From Rhodospirillaceae bacterium (lineage in GTDB: Bacteria > Pseudomonadota > Alphaproteobacteria > Rhodospirillales > Rhodospirillaceae), in assembly GCA_018666155.1 (NCBI GenBank), contig JABJAH010000020.1, forward strand, positions 62,001 to 126,000: a DNA stretch of 64,000 bases. Reading direction: 5' to 3'. Positions 1-8,932 of the stretch are shown piece after piece (position 1 is the stretch's first letter; each line of letters opens with the position of its first letter). The position numbers and the translations under genes were made by a program. Below the pieces are notes generated by a model. That model had not been told where the DNA came from. It saw nothing but the letters and a program-made list of their open reading frames with translations, and ran no database searches.

Positions 1-629
1 CCGGCGCCGAGGTCGAGAATGCGTTTAGGTGCGAAATCAGGGAATTTCTGTTTTACAAAATTGACAATAGATCTGCCGCCGCCGTCTCCCTTGGATGACA
101 TGGAACCGGCTGTTGTCACAAACACGCCAGCTTCGTAGTTGGCGCCAGCCAAAATATCGTCTGGCACGACCTCGCTATAGTAGCTGCCCGGCATGCAGTG
201 ATTGTCGACGGCGGCCAAATAGCGTGGCACTTCCGCGTTCTTGTCGATCTCTAGCGTTTTCTTGCCGTCATTGTAGCGTTTCGCTTCACCAACCAGATCA
301 TCCAACTGGCGCAAGATCACGTGGCGCCCCGCTTGTTGCCGCTGTTCCATGGTGTTGCGCCGCAGAGCCGCCCAACATTGGTAGAATGGGTCAGTGCGCA
401 TGGCATCACGGACTTGCTGACTGGTCTCTAATTCTTTCCCCGTCTCTTTTTTGAACTTGGGCCTGACCCGTTTTTCAAACGCCGAGCGGTTGCCGGGCGA
501 CACACGCTGTCCGAGATGCACATTGAGGTTGGTCAGGAAGTTAAACCGCGCGGTTTCATCGTGATCGACCTCCGGAGAGAGTGGGTGCCGTCCATTTCGG
601 TCATAGGTCGGGGGAAGGGTATTGGCCAC
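1..629 (-). CDS. Class I SAM-dependent methyltransferase, N-terminal part (runs off the left edge)
   Basis: An open frame on the minus strand runs without a stop from a GTG at 629 to the window edge, about 209 codons. The last visible residues read KRILDLGAG, which is motif I, the SAM-binding loop of class I methyltransferases. The catalytic Rossmann domain therefore lies outside the window and only the N-terminal region is seen. That region is helical and charged, with several Arg/Lys-rich stretches, and I cannot assign a substrate. The GTG at 629 is preceded by a weak purine run (ggag), and a stop codon lies upstream in the same frame, so the start is plausible but not certain. It is divergent from the ferredoxin gene at 804. 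Confidence 0.6.
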   Translation of the reverse strand, partial: MANTLPPTYDRNGRHPLSPEVDHDETARFNFLTNLNVHLGQRVSPGNRSAFEKRVRPKFKKETGKELETSQQVRDAMRTDPFYQCWAALRRNTMEQRQQAGRHVILRQLDDLVGEAKRYNDGKKTLEIDKNAEVPRYLAAVDNHCMPGSYYSEVVPDDILAGANYEAGVFVTTAGSMSSKGDGGGRSIVNFVKQKFPDFAPKRILDLGA

Positions 630-803
630 AGCGTTGGCGCTCCGAAAACGAAGGGGTTGTATCGACTATCGATAATCTAGCCCTCAGGCGTCCTGATGCA
701 AGGGTCCCGCTTATCTTAGAAAGCGCGCAAAGGGGTTGCCCGGTGGCCCGTCGATAGGGTACGAGCCCCATCAATAGTTTCTTTCGGACCGGAGTTTAAA
801 CCA

Positions 804-1121
804 ATGGCGACTCTTCATGTAACCAACCGTGCTGGCGATCTGCATCAGATTGAGGCTAAAACCGGCACGACCTTGATGGAAATCTTGCGTGATAACGATA
901 TGGACGTGGAGGCCATCTGCGGCGGATGCTGTTCCTGCGCCACGTGTCACATCTTTATCGATGACTCCTGGGCCGATAAAATTCCGGCTCGCTCTGAAGA
1001 TGAACAAGAGTTGGTCGAAGAGACTGAGACCTACAAGGCCAGTAATTCACGGTTGAGCTGCCAAGTTACGATGACTGACGAATTAGACGGGCTCATCCTG
1101 ACGGTTGCCCCCGAAGAATAA
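804..1121 (+). CDS. 2Fe-2S ferredoxin, adrenodoxin type
   Basis: A 105-residue single-domain electron carrier of the vertebrate/bacterial adrenodoxin type. The cluster ligands are visible as C39-x5-C45-x2-C48 and C86 (LSCQV), the usual spacing for this family. Two extra cysteines, C42 and C43, lie inside the binding loop. The acidic stretch SEDEQELVEETE between C48 and C86 matches the partner-docking helix of adrenodoxins. The upstream sequence cggagtttaaacca supplies the ribosome site. The gene stands alone between divergent and convergent neighbours. Partners in this family are a ferredoxin reductase and a cytochrome P450, or Fe-S/haem assembly, and none is encoded nearby. It lacks an isc cluster context, so a P450-type or general role is only a guess. 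Confidence 0.93.
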   Translation: MATLHVTNRAGDLHQIEAKTGTTLMEILRDNDMDVEAICGGCCSCATCHIFIDDSWADKIPARSEDEQELVEETETYKASNSRLSCQVTMTDELDGLILTVAPEE

Positions 1122-1146
1122 GGTCGAGCGCGATTATGGGGTCGCT

Positions 1147-1935
1147 TTAATCGCTGTGGGACCACTTGAAGCCGCCAAGTTCTCGCGGCTCCCGTACTAG
1201 ATGAATCCGATGTTGGTAAAAGTCTGCTAGGTACACAGCGTCGTGCCGCTCTACAGGCGCGTAGTTTGTGTCAAAGACGATGAGACGAATGCGTACCAAA
1301 GGTGTGCCTACGGTGCAGCCGAGTACGGATGCATCTTGCATGTCGGCCAGGGTGGCACCGATCAGCTGATCCGCGCTGAGAATATCAATACCCTTTTGCT
1401 CAAGGATGCTGATCAAAGACAGCGCGTTCACTTCTTCAGCAGCAACATCGACGCCCAACTCGCTTGGGAAATACGTCTTTGATCGGCCGATGATCTTGCC
1501 TTGAAGAACGCGCACTAAAGAAACGCAAGTGACTTCCGCACCCTCATCAAGGCGGAGGTCCAGCTGCGTCTCGGCATCTGCAGCTTGTTGGGTGATGGAA
1601 ACATTTCGCGCTTCAGATCTTTGAGCGAGTGAATCGATACGTTTTAAAACTTGTCCCATGTCGCCGGTTAGCGGTGGTGTTGCATCGTTGCCGGTTACAA
1701 AAGTGCCGCGGCCTTGTTCGCGTCGCGCCAACTTATCTATAGCCAGCAAGTCGACCGCTTTTCGAATGGTGATGCGGGAAACACCAAAGGTTTCGCAGAG
1801 CTCTGATTCCGTGGGGAGTTGGGTGCCTGAGCGATAGTTACCGTTATGAATCCAGTCGCGCAGCGTCAAATACACTTGGTAATAGCGAGGGAGTTTTTGA
1901 CTCTCTGTGACCGAGTCCGCCGTCAACGGTGTCAT
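1147..1935 (-). CDS. GntR-family transcriptional regulator (HutC/UTRA subfamily)
   Basis: A 262-residue repressor-type protein. Residues about 15-80 form the GntR winged helix-turn-helix (LPTESELCETFGVSRITIRK is the recognition segment, followed by the wing RREQGRGTFV). Residues about 100-255 fit the UTRA ligand-binding domain of the HutC subfamily, whose effectors are small metabolites such as histidine-pathway intermediates, sugars or phosphonates. The start at 1935 has aagg upstream. The next gene upstream on the same strand ends at 2019, leaving 83 bp for its own promoter. No catabolic operon is adjacent, so the target is unknown. The HisD-like operon at 13.4 kb, which has a palindrome upstream, is one candidate within the window. 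Confidence 0.9.
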   Translation of the reverse strand: MTPLTADSVTESQKLPRYYQVYLTLRDWIHNGNYRSGTQLPTESELCETFGVSRITIRKAVDLLAIDKLARREQGRGTFVTGNDATPPLTGDMGQVLKRIDSLAQRSEARNVSITQQAADAETQLDLRLDEGAEVTCVSLVRVLQGKIIGRSKTYFPSELGVDVAAEEVNALSLISILEQKGIDILSADQLIGATLADMQDASVLGCTVGTPLVRIRLIVFDTNYAPVERHDAVYLADFYQHRIHLVREPRELGGFKWSHSD

Positions 1936-2018
1936 TGAAACCTTATCCCTCGATCTACGTGTGACTCTGACGTTAGGGCAATTCCAGTCACGATGCAGCC
2001 CTCAACATTTTGGTGTTG

Positions 2019-2996
2019 CTACAAAACCGGGTCATACATTTGGTCGAGAATGGTTTTGGCGCCGTTCGCTTTGCCAAGCTTTTGCAAAGCGCGTCTTTCA
2101 CGTAACGGTCTGTTTAGGTTTGCCCACAATCGTCGGTAGGGCCGGGAGGTGAAAATATCCCGCGCTGGCGTATCGGCATTCAGATGGTGCTCAATCCGCT
2201 GAGCCACCGTAGTTTCTGCGACAACCTTTTGATCTGAAGTCTTGGACAAAACGACATTGATGTGACCCGTGTGCGGCTGGAGACAAAGATCAACAACCGC
2301 GAGGCCCGCCTGTCCTGCCGCGAGCGTTAAGCCTTCCCGCGAAAACGTGTGTAAATGGGCGAAGTGAAAGCGCCGTTGTGGCCCATGATACCGTGCCTCA
2401 ACGTTAGGTACTTCAATAACGAATATCCCGTCGTCCGTGAGGTCTTGAGCGAGACTACGAAGCACAGAGACAGGATCTGCCAGATGCTCAAGGACGTGGT
2501 GAAGAGTTATTACATCCCAACATTCGTCGCGGCCGCCCGCGTTGGACACTGTTCCGACTTTTATGTCGATGGCGTATTCCGACTTGGCAAAGTCCGCATA
2601 TCCCCTGTTCGGTTCGATCCCCCGAATAGAGTGCCCGGCTCGCATCATGAGATAGGTAAATTCACCACCACCGGCTCCGATATCCAGAATGTGTGCGCTC
2701 TCCTTTAGATAGGGTTGCAGCCGAGTCAGGCGTTCTATGGCGCGCAGTCCGGCGCGATACACGTGCTTAGGCTTCGGCGTCAAAACACCTTTGTACGAAG
2801 ACCTGTAGTCGTCTGTGTAAAATTGTTCCAACTCGGCCTCAGTAGGCTGAGGATTGGTAAACACGTGTCCGCAGGTGCGGCATAAGTCCGTTGCGAGTGG
2901 ATCGCCGTGCCTGTCTTTATCGCCGACGGGAACAAAGTCAGATTCCGAACAGAGAGGGCAGTCGACACGCTGGCCGGTAAAGATGATGGCGCTCAC
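2019..2996 (-). CDS. Zinc-ribbon class I methyltransferase (Methyltransf_23 type)
   Basis: 325 residues. An N-terminal zinc ribbon has four cysteines (C13, C16, C39, C42), followed by a SAM-binding Rossmann domain with motif I ILDIGAGGG at about 103-111 and an acidic strand-2 end (GIEP). The motif HVLEHL at about 165 is typical of the Methyltransf_23/UbiG-like fold. Proteins with this layout usually methylate sugars or lipids in surface polysaccharide or envelope pathways. The GTG start overlaps the stop codon of the upstream acyltransferase by 4 bp, so the two are translationally coupled. With the divergent glycosyltransferase at 4017 this suggests an envelope role, which is inference. Confidence 0.85.
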   Translation of the reverse strand: MSAIIFTGQRVDCPLCSESDFVPVGDKDRHGDPLATDLCRTCGHVFTNPQPTEAELEQFYTDDYRSSYKGVLTPKPKHVYRAGLRAIERLTRLQPYLKESAHILDIGAGGGEFTYLMMRAGHSIRGIEPNRGYADFAKSEYAIDIKVGTVSNAGGRDECWDVITLHHVLEHLADPVSVLRSLAQDLTDDGIFVIEVPNVEARYHGPQRRFHFAHLHTFSREGLTLAAGQAGLAVVDLCLQPHTGHINVVLSKTSDQKVVAETTVAQRIEHHLNADTPARDIFTSRPYRRLWANLNRPLRERRALQKLGKANGAKTILDQMYDPVL

Positions 2997-3898
2997 GCTT
3001 TAGTCTCATCTTTTGGCCAACGGTTATGCAGCCAAAGCCATTGCCCCGGAGTACGTTTAATCCAGGCTTCCATGGTTCGGTTGACGCGTTCTAGAGCAGA
3101 ACGGACGTCAGCGTCCCGATCACCGGTGTCCTCGGGCGTCCAGGGTGGTTCGATGGTCACACGGAATCGGCATCCATCAAGACGCTCCGAATACGCCGGA
3201 ATAAGTGCGCACCCATAACGCAGGGCAAGCCTAGCGACCGCATCTCCGGTCATTGCAGGGCGCCCCATGAAGGATATGGGAAGCCCGGTATTCATTTTCT
3301 GGTCGACAGCCATCTGGACAAAGCCACCACCTTTGAGGATGCGCATGATCGTTCTCGCGCCCCCAGCTCCCTTCGGGATTAATGTCGTTTGTGCGTGTCC
3401 GCGAGTGCTTCGCAATAGACTTTCAACCAACGGATTGTTCGGTGCACGATAGACCAGGGCAGACGTGTTCGCGTGCGAACCCACTGTGACCGCCGTTATT
3501 TCCCAGCTGCCGATATGCGCCGTGTACATGATGGCTGGCCGACCATTTTCTGTCGCCGCTGCCAGGTGCTCGAGGCCTTGAATTTCAACACGGTTTGATT
3601 CGGGTTTGCTCCCCAACCTTGATAAGGCGGCATACTCCGTCATCACGCGGCCAAAGTTGTCCCAAACATCAGCGAGTATCTTCCGGCGGGCTTGATCGGT
3701 GAGTTCAGGGAGCGCGCGGGCCAGGTTCCGTTGGGCGGTGCGCTGGGCGCGACTCAAGGGGCCAAACCATCCGGCCAGTTTCCCGCCAATGGCTGAGACG
3801 AGGTCAATTGGTAGAACGCGGAACAGCCCGAACAGGCCATAGGCCAGCACCGCTTCAACGCGGTATCGGATCGGTTTGGCGAGGGCTGAGCGAGCCAT
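2993..3898 (-). CDS. Lysophospholipid / lipid A acyltransferase (LpxL/HtrB family)
   Basis: 301 residues, the usual length for inner-membrane LpxL/LpxM-type acyltransferases, which transfer a secondary acyl chain to the lipid A precursor. A hydrophobic N-terminal segment (about residues 16-45) is the membrane anchor. The catalytic H-x4-E motif is H128-IGSW-E133 in TAHIGSWE. Further conserved blocks are AVDQK (about 195) and the C-terminal PGQWLWLHNRWP, a strong family signature. Alternatively it could acylate another lipid, because the family also includes ornithine-lipid and mannolipid enzymes. It is first in a two-gene operon with the methyltransferase and divergent from a GT4 glycosyltransferase. 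Confidence 0.9.
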   Translation of the reverse strand: MARSALAKPIRYRVEAVLAYGLFGLFRVLPIDLVSAIGGKLAGWFGPLSRAQRTAQRNLARALPELTDQARRKILADVWDNFGRVMTEYAALSRLGSKPESNRVEIQGLEHLAAATENGRPAIMYTAHIGSWEITAVTVGSHANTSALVYRAPNNPLVESLLRSTRGHAQTTLIPKGAGGARTIMRILKGGGFVQMAVDQKMNTGLPISFMGRPAMTGDAVARLALRYGCALIPAYSERLDGCRFRVTIEPPWTPEDTGDRDADVRSALERVNRTMEAWIKRTPGQWLWLHNRWPKDETKA

Positions 3899-4016
3899 GA
3901 GCGGGAATTTTCCTAACGTCGCTATCGCATGAACACCGGCAGTCTATTACGGCAAGCCAACGATAGGGTACAGTCCGTAGGCGTCTATTGAGGCGTTGAT
4001 CTGGGCAACGAGGTTT

Positions 4017-5039
4017 ATGCGCCTTCTACACACTATAGCCGGTGGCCGGCACGGCGGCGCCGAACGATTCTTCATCGATTTGGTCGCTGCGCTGACTAAG
4101 CGTGGTGTCGACCAACATGCTGTATCCCGGCCCCATGCGGAACGGCTAGCGCAATTGACGGCACTTGAGTGCGGAGTCACTCCCGTGAAGATGGGTGGCC
4201 CCTTTGATTTGTGGTCACAGAGGACGGCAAATCATGCGGCCACGGCTTTTGCACCGGAAATAAGCCTCGCTTGGATGAATCGGGGGGCTCGATTCAGTCC
4301 GCAGGGCCCATGGATCACCGTTGGTCGCCTGGGTGGATACTACGATCTAAAATATTATCGCGAGTGTGATCATCTGGTGTGCAATACGCCTGATTTGGTT
4401 CAGCACTGCGTTGATCATGGTTGGCCGCAAGATCGTGTTGATTATATCCCCAATTTCTCGCCGGCGATCACCGCCGAACCAGTCGATCGGGAAAGTTTAG
4501 CAACCCCCGATGATGCGTCGGTGCTGCTGGTGCTGGCGCGCCTCGAAAAAACCAAAGCCATTGACGTGGCGATTACGTCACTCACTCGTTTACCTGAGCC
4601 CTATCTTTGGATTGCGGGAAATGGATCTTGTGAAAAAGAGCTTCGAGATTTGGCAACATCTCTCGGTGTTGCTGATCGCGTGCGTTTCCTGGGATGGCGT
4701 GACGATCGGGAAGCGTTACTTGCTGCCGCTGATATCTGCCTCGTTCCGTCCCGTCACGAACCCTTTGGCAATGTGGTTGTGAATGCCTGGGCCAGCCGCA
4801 CCCCAGTGATTGCGGCCGCCAGTGAGGGGCCGAGCTTTTTGATCAGCCATGAGAAGAACGGCATGTTGGCGCCTGTCGATGACCCAATGGCGATGGCTGA
4901 TGCGATCATACGCGTTCTTACTGATGAAGCTTTGGCGCGGAGCCTGGTCGTTGGTGGTGACGCCAGCACAGTTGAGGCTTTCTCAGAAGATGCGGTTGTA
5001 TCGGCCTATATCAGCTTGTTCAAGCGGCTGATCGGATGA
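4017..5039 (+). CDS. Glycosyltransferase, GT4 family
   Basis: A 340-residue GT-B fold glycosyltransferase. The N-terminal acceptor domain begins MRLLHTIAGGRHGGAERFF, with the GGAE loop typical of GT4. The C-terminal nucleotide-sugar domain has VLARLEKTKAIDVAI, VRFLGWRDD and the donor-binding loop HEPFGNVVVNAW. I chose the ATG at 4017, just after acgagg, because the family's first strand starts there; a start 21 bp upstream would add a short non-homologous tail. In the E-x7-E signature the first Glu is present (EPFG) but the second is Asn (AAT codon). It lies divergent from the LpxL-like gene, which suggests lipopolysaccharide or glycolipid work. Confidence 0.88.
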   Translation: MRLLHTIAGGRHGGAERFFIDLVAALTKRGVDQHAVSRPHAERLAQLTALECGVTPVKMGGPFDLWSQRTANHAATAFAPEISLAWMNRGARFSPQGPWITVGRLGGYYDLKYYRECDHLVCNTPDLVQHCVDHGWPQDRVDYIPNFSPAITAEPVDRESLATPDDASVLLVLARLEKTKAIDVAITSLTRLPEPYLWIAGNGSCEKELRDLATSLGVADRVRFLGWRDDREALLAAADICLVPSRHEPFGNVVVNAWASRTPVIAAASEGPSFLISHEKNGMLAPVDDPMAMADAIIRVLTDEALARSLVVGGDASTVEAFSEDAVVSAYISLFKRLIG

Positions 5040-5114
5040 TTCGAGCGATGTTCTCCTCTCCGGCGTATTACCCCGCGATTTACCTGCCCCGCCGATCCGG
5101 GCATAGTTGATGGT

Positions 5115-6872
5115 ATGTCAGAAGCTGTTGATGAAATGATTGCAGACGTCGTGGATGGGGGTGAGGTTCGGAATCACCTCGGTCTAATCGCGGCTATGAC
5201 GCGGGAATTCACCGCGACTCGTGATGCTGACGTTATGGCTAAAACGGGACTGGAACGCATCACTAAGTATGTCGGTGCTGAAGCTTCGTCCTTGTTTCTA
5301 ATCGATGATAACGGCAAAGAGCTGGTGTGTTCGGCTTGTTCTGGCCCCGTCGATATTACGGGTCTCCGAATCCCTGCCGACGCTGGGATTGTTGGCCGGG
5401 TTTACAACGAACGGTCCGGTCAAATGGTCCGTGATGTTACCAAGGACGCAGATTTTGGCGCCATGGTCGACGAGCAGACTGGCTTTACAACGAAGTCTAT
5501 TCTTTGTGCGCCGTTGTCCCTGGGTGACGAGTGCCTCGGCTGTATTGAGATCATCAACAAGAATACCGGCGACGGCCTCTTTGAAGCCGATGATCTGACA
5601 TTGCTGGAAACACTGGCCGGTGCCGCGACCCTGGCCATTCACAACTTCCGCTTAACGCAGCAGGTCGTAGCCCAAGAGCGCGAGCGTCATGAGCTCGAGC
5701 TGGCGGCTCAAATTCAGAGACAGCTCTTGCCGCCCGCCGGAGGACCAGAGTTTCCAGTGCATGGCATCAACATGGCAGCGCGCAGTGTGTCTGGCGATTT
5801 TTACGATATTTTGCCGCTTGCTGATGGTCGCATTTGGTTCAACGTTGGTGACGTGTCTGGCAAGGGTATGAACGCTGCTCTTCTTATGGCCAAGACGTCG
5901 AGCCTGTTTCGCTGCTTGGCCAAGGCAACGGATAGTCCCGGTCGATTGTTCGATGCGATCAACAGTGAGTTGTGTGAGACCGGCACACACGGAATGTTTG
6001 TAACAATGGCGGGCGGGTTATTTGATCCTGCCACGGGTAAAATTCTTATGGCCAATGCGGGGCATGAGCCGCCGTTGCTGTTGGACGGCTATGGCGAACA
6101 GTTCACTTTTTTTGAGGCGGAGGCTCCACCGCTGGGCATCATGGCTGGGATTGCAGGCCCCGAAGGGTATCCATCCCAAGAGATCGACCTCAATGGCGGC
6201 TCGTTTTACATCTTCACCGATGGTCTGACAGAAGCGACAACTTTTGGTGGGGGTATGTTGGGCATAGACGGCGCCCGCGCTTTGATTCGGGAGCATGCGG
6301 AAGAAAGCCCTGATCTCCAGCTGAATTCTATAACGGGTGCAGTGCGCTTGCCTGGTCAGTCTCTGCGCGACGATCTGACCATGCTCATCATCCAAGACTC
6401 GGGAACAGCTGAAGAGAAAGCCGCGGCCGCCGCACCAGCACCGGTCAGTGACGACGTCGTATCCGGGCAGATTTTGAGAATTAGAGTTCCAGCCAAAGCA
6501 AACCGGCTCAAGGTGATTCGTGCCGGTACGGAGCAGGCCGCCGCCTTTTGCGAGGCCGATGAAGCCTGGACTGTGGATTTGGTCATGGCCGTGGACGAGG
6601 CGTGTCAAAACGTGATTCGGCACGCCTATGTTGGGTGGGATGAGCCGGGCGATATTGTTGTGGACTTCATCCGGGACAGAGACCGGCTAATTGTTCACCT
6701 GATGGACTTTGCTGATCCAGTGGATCAATCCAAGATCAAATCACGAGACTTGGATGAGGTTCGTCCGGGCGGACTCGGGGTCCATCTCATCAAATCAGTC
6801 ACAGATGAGGCTATTTTCGTGGACCCGCCGGAAGGTGTGGGCAATTTATTTAAATTGACCAAACGTCTATAG
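5115..6872 (+). CDS. GAF - SpoIIE-type PP2C phosphatase - RsbW-type kinase fusion
   Basis: 585 residues in three parts. Residues about 25-178 are a GAF sensor domain. Residues about 225-427 are a PP2C phosphatase of the SpoIIE/RsbU class with metal-binding acidic motifs SGDFYD (226-231), GDVSGKGM (245-252), FTDGLTE (367-373) and RDDLTML (418-424). After an Ala-rich linker, residues about 450-585 form a GHKL ATPase of the RsbW anti-sigma kinase class, with the N box AVDEACQNVIRHAY (492-505) and a G2-like RPGGLGVHL. One protein could thus both phosphorylate and dephosphorylate a STAS partner. That partner is encoded 36 bp downstream, and the Mla transporter follows. No sigma factor gene is nearby. 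Confidence 0.93.
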   Translation: MSEAVDEMIADVVDGGEVRNHLGLIAAMTREFTATRDADVMAKTGLERITKYVGAEASSLFLIDDNGKELVCSACSGPVDITGLRIPADAGIVGRVYNERSGQMVRDVTKDADFGAMVDEQTGFTTKSILCAPLSLGDECLGCIEIINKNTGDGLFEADDLTLLETLAGAATLAIHNFRLTQQVVAQERERHELELAAQIQRQLLPPAGGPEFPVHGINMAARSVSGDFYDILPLADGRIWFNVGDVSGKGMNAALLMAKTSSLFRCLAKATDSPGRLFDAINSELCETGTHGMFVTMAGGLFDPATGKILMANAGHEPPLLLDGYGEQFTFFEAEAPPLGIMAGIAGPEGYPSQEIDLNGGSFYIFTDGLTEATTFGGGMLGIDGARALIREHAEESPDLQLNSITGAVRLPGQSLRDDLTMLIIQDSGTAEEKAAAAAPAPVSDDVVSGQILRIRVPAKANRLKVIRAGTEQAAAFCEADEAWTVDLVMAVDEACQNVIRHAYVGWDEPGDIVVDFIRDRDRLIVHLMDFADPVDQSKIKSRDLDEVRPGGLGVHLIKSVTDEAIFVDPPEGVGNLFKLTKRL

Positions 6873-6908
6873 ATCACGCTACACTCTGGTCTGACGCGAG
6901 GGGAACGC

Positions 6909-7241
6909 ATGTCATTAGAAATAACAGAAAAAGATGGGGCGACAATTGTCGCTTTGGCGGGGGATGTCGACTTACAGACCTCCCCGGCAGTCCGTCAGGG
7001 CTTGTTGGAATGCCTAGAGACCCACGACCAAGTCGTGGTCGATATGTCACAGGTTAACTACATCGATTCATCCGGTGTCGCGAGCTTGGTCGAGGCTTTC
7101 CAGGTATCCCGCAAAAAGGGTTCGTTTTTTGCGCTGGCACATGTCAGCACGGCGGCCATGCGGGTGTTGAGCCTAGCTCGACTAGATAAGGTGTTCTCGA
7201 TCCACGAGAGCACCGAGGACGCCCTCGCAGCGAACGGGTGA
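6909..7241 (+). CDS. STAS-domain protein (anti-sigma antagonist / MlaB-like)
   Basis: 110 residues, a single STAS domain. The phosphorylation loop is YIDSSGVASL; the serine directly after Asp53 (S54) aligns with the serine phosphorylated in SpoIIAA/RsbV proteins. gaggggaacgc supplies a strong ribosome site. The gene sits 36 bp after the phosphatase/kinase fusion and its stop is 4 bp from the GTG of mlaE, so it is physically part of both units. In Escherichia coli the STAS protein MlaB binds the ATPase MlaF and is needed for transporter function, and here the STAS gene occupies an equivalent operon role. Whether it acts as MlaB, as an anti-anti-sigma factor or as both cannot be settled from sequence. 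Confidence 0.92.
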   Translation: MSLEITEKDGATIVALAGDVDLQTSPAVRQGLLECLETHDQVVVDMSQVNYIDSSGVASLVEAFQVSRKKGSFFALAHVSTAAMRVLSLARLDKVFSIHESTEDALAANG

Positions 7242-7245
7242 ACCG

Positions 7246-8046
7246 GTGACCGACCGGGTCTCAAATACATTAGAACGCGTTGGCCGGGCAGCCATAGCTG
7301 GGGTCGCCGAAGTTGGATTCGGGGCTGTTCTTATGGCGCAAAGCGTGGTTTGGGCTTTTCTGGGGTCCAAGCGAGGCCAGCCCGTACGCATCTCGATGAT
7401 TTTTGAGCGCTGTATGGAGGTTGGGATCGCCGCAGTCCCAATCGTCACGTTGATGTCGATCACCATTGGTATGATGCTCGCTATCCAAGGGATTTATACC
7501 CTTGCAACGTTTGGGGCTGAGCAGCAGGTCACCATCGGTGTCGGTATTTCCGTGGTTCGTGAGTTTGGCCCGTTGATTACAGGCATTCTGATTGCCGGTC
7601 GTACTGGGTCATCATTAGCCGCTCGTATTGGAACGATGCGAATCAATCAAGAGGTCGACGCCCTTGAAGTCATGGGGGTCGACCCCGTTCGTTTTCTGGT
7701 AACGCCGGCTCTAATCGCGATGCTCATTATGGTTCCGGTGCTCACGTTTTGGGCTGATTTGATTATGCTGGCCGGTGCTGGCTGGTACATTTCGGTAGAG
7801 CTCGGCATGAGTATGGGGGCCTATGTCGACAATCTCACCGAAATTATTGTGGTCGACGATGTTCTACATGGCCTCGGCAAAAGCGTGTTGTTCGGTCTAT
7901 TGATTACTTTAGTCGGAGTTATTAATGGCGCGCTTGTTGAAGGCGGTGCTGAAGGGGTTGGCCGCATGACAACGCGGTCTGTTGTTCTTGCCATTAGCGC
8001 GATCATTATCACAGATATGATCTTCGCCTTTATAGCGACGCGCTGA
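7246..8046 (+). CDS. mlaE: Phospholipid ABC transporter permease MlaE
   Basis: 266 residues, the normal length for the MlaE/YrbE permease of the Mla lipid-transport system in the inner membrane. About five or six hydrophobic segments are visible, and the family signatures EFGPLITGILIAGRTGSS and EVDALEVMGVDPVRFLV are present. It starts with GTG 4 bp after the STAS gene and is followed after 1 bp by the ATPase gene. The system moves phospholipids between inner and outer membranes and helps keep the outer leaflet asymmetric. The order permease-ATPase-MCE protein-lipoprotein is the common alphaproteobacterial arrangement. Confidence 0.94.
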   Translation: MTDRVSNTLERVGRAAIAGVAEVGFGAVLMAQSVVWAFLGSKRGQPVRISMIFERCMEVGIAAVPIVTLMSITIGMMLAIQGIYTLATFGAEQQVTIGVGISVVREFGPLITGILIAGRTGSSLAARIGTMRINQEVDALEVMGVDPVRFLVTPALIAMLIMVPVLTFWADLIMLAGAGWYISVELGMSMGAYVDNLTEIIVVDDVLHGLGKSVLFGLLITLVGVINGALVEGGAEGVGRMTTRSVVLAISAIIITDMIFAFIATR

Positions 8047-8047
8047 T

Positions 8048-8884
8048 ATGTCTGAAGCCGCGATCATGGATCATCCCCACGAAGCCGGCGACCGCGAAGT
8101 TGTGATCGAGGTCCGAGATCTCGTGACCCACTATGGTCCCAGAGAAATTTTGCACTCTGTCAGTCTTGAAGTTTATGCGGGCGAGACCCTGGTCATCATG
8201 GGCGGGTCTGGGTCTGGCAAGACGACGCTGCTCAACACCCTTCTTGGTTTGGTTCGACCGACGTCAGGCTATGTCCGGTTGCTCGGTCAAGATTTAAACA
8301 ACATCGACGGTGTTGCGCGAACAAAGTTGCGACAGAAAATGGGAGTCGCCTTCCAAGGCGGCGCTTTGTTCACGTCGATGAATGTTCTGCAAAACATAAT
8401 GTTGCCATTACGCGAGCACACCAAGCTTGATGATACGACCATGCAAATTATGGCTCGGCTCAAGATGGAAGTTGTTAATTTGTCGGGGTTTGATGATCTC
8501 ATGCCGGCGGAGCTTTCTGGCGGTATGATCAAGCGTGCGGCGTTCGCTCGCGCCATTGTTATGGACCCTCGTGTTCTGTTCTGTGATGAGCCCTCGGCTG
8601 GACTTGATCCCGTGGTGGCGTCTGCTATCGACGATCTCATCATCGACCTTCGCGATGCCATGGGCATGTCTATCGTCGTGGTTACCCACGAGCTTGAAAG
8701 CGCCTTTAAGATCGCGGATCGCATTTGCGTCCTAGATCAGGGTAATATCCTGATGGCGGGTACGGTCGACGAAGTTAAAGCGAGCGACAACGAACGAATT
8801 CAGAACCTCCTCAATCGGAGAACTGAAGAAGAAATTCTAGATCCGGATGAATACCTACGCCGGTTAACGGCGGCAAAAGACTAG
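8048..8884 (+). CDS. mlaF: Phospholipid ABC transporter ATPase MlaF
   Basis: 278 residues, the ATP-binding subunit that powers MlaE. It shows Walker A GGSGSGKTTL (about 52-61), the signature loop LSGGMIKRAAFARAI characteristic of MlaF rather than generic ABC ATPases, Walker B VLFCDEPSAGLDP and the H-loop VVTHE. The C-terminal tail after about residue 235 carries extra charged residues; in E. coli the MlaF C-terminal extension engages the partner subunit, and MlaB binds MlaF. It is tightly coupled to mlaE (1 bp gap). Confidence 0.95.
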   Translation: MSEAAIMDHPHEAGDREVVIEVRDLVTHYGPREILHSVSLEVYAGETLVIMGGSGSGKTTLLNTLLGLVRPTSGYVRLLGQDLNNIDGVARTKLRQKMGVAFQGGALFTSMNVLQNIMLPLREHTKLDDTTMQIMARLKMEVVNLSGFDDLMPAELSGGMIKRAAFARAIVMDPRVLFCDEPSAGLDPVVASAIDDLIIDLRDAMGMSIVVVTHELESAFKIADRICVLDQGNILMAGTVDEVKASDNERIQNLLNRRTEEEILDPDEYLRRLTAAKD

Positions 8885-8932
8885 GGGAATAGGGAAGGGA
8901 CGCCGGCGGTCAAACGCCGTCTCAGAATCGTC

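Noticed and set aside
6018..6623. Open frame of 201 codons on the minus strand
   Set aside because: It lies entirely antisense to the well-conserved phosphatase and kinase domains of the SpoIIE-type fusion and has no homology-like motifs or ribosome site.
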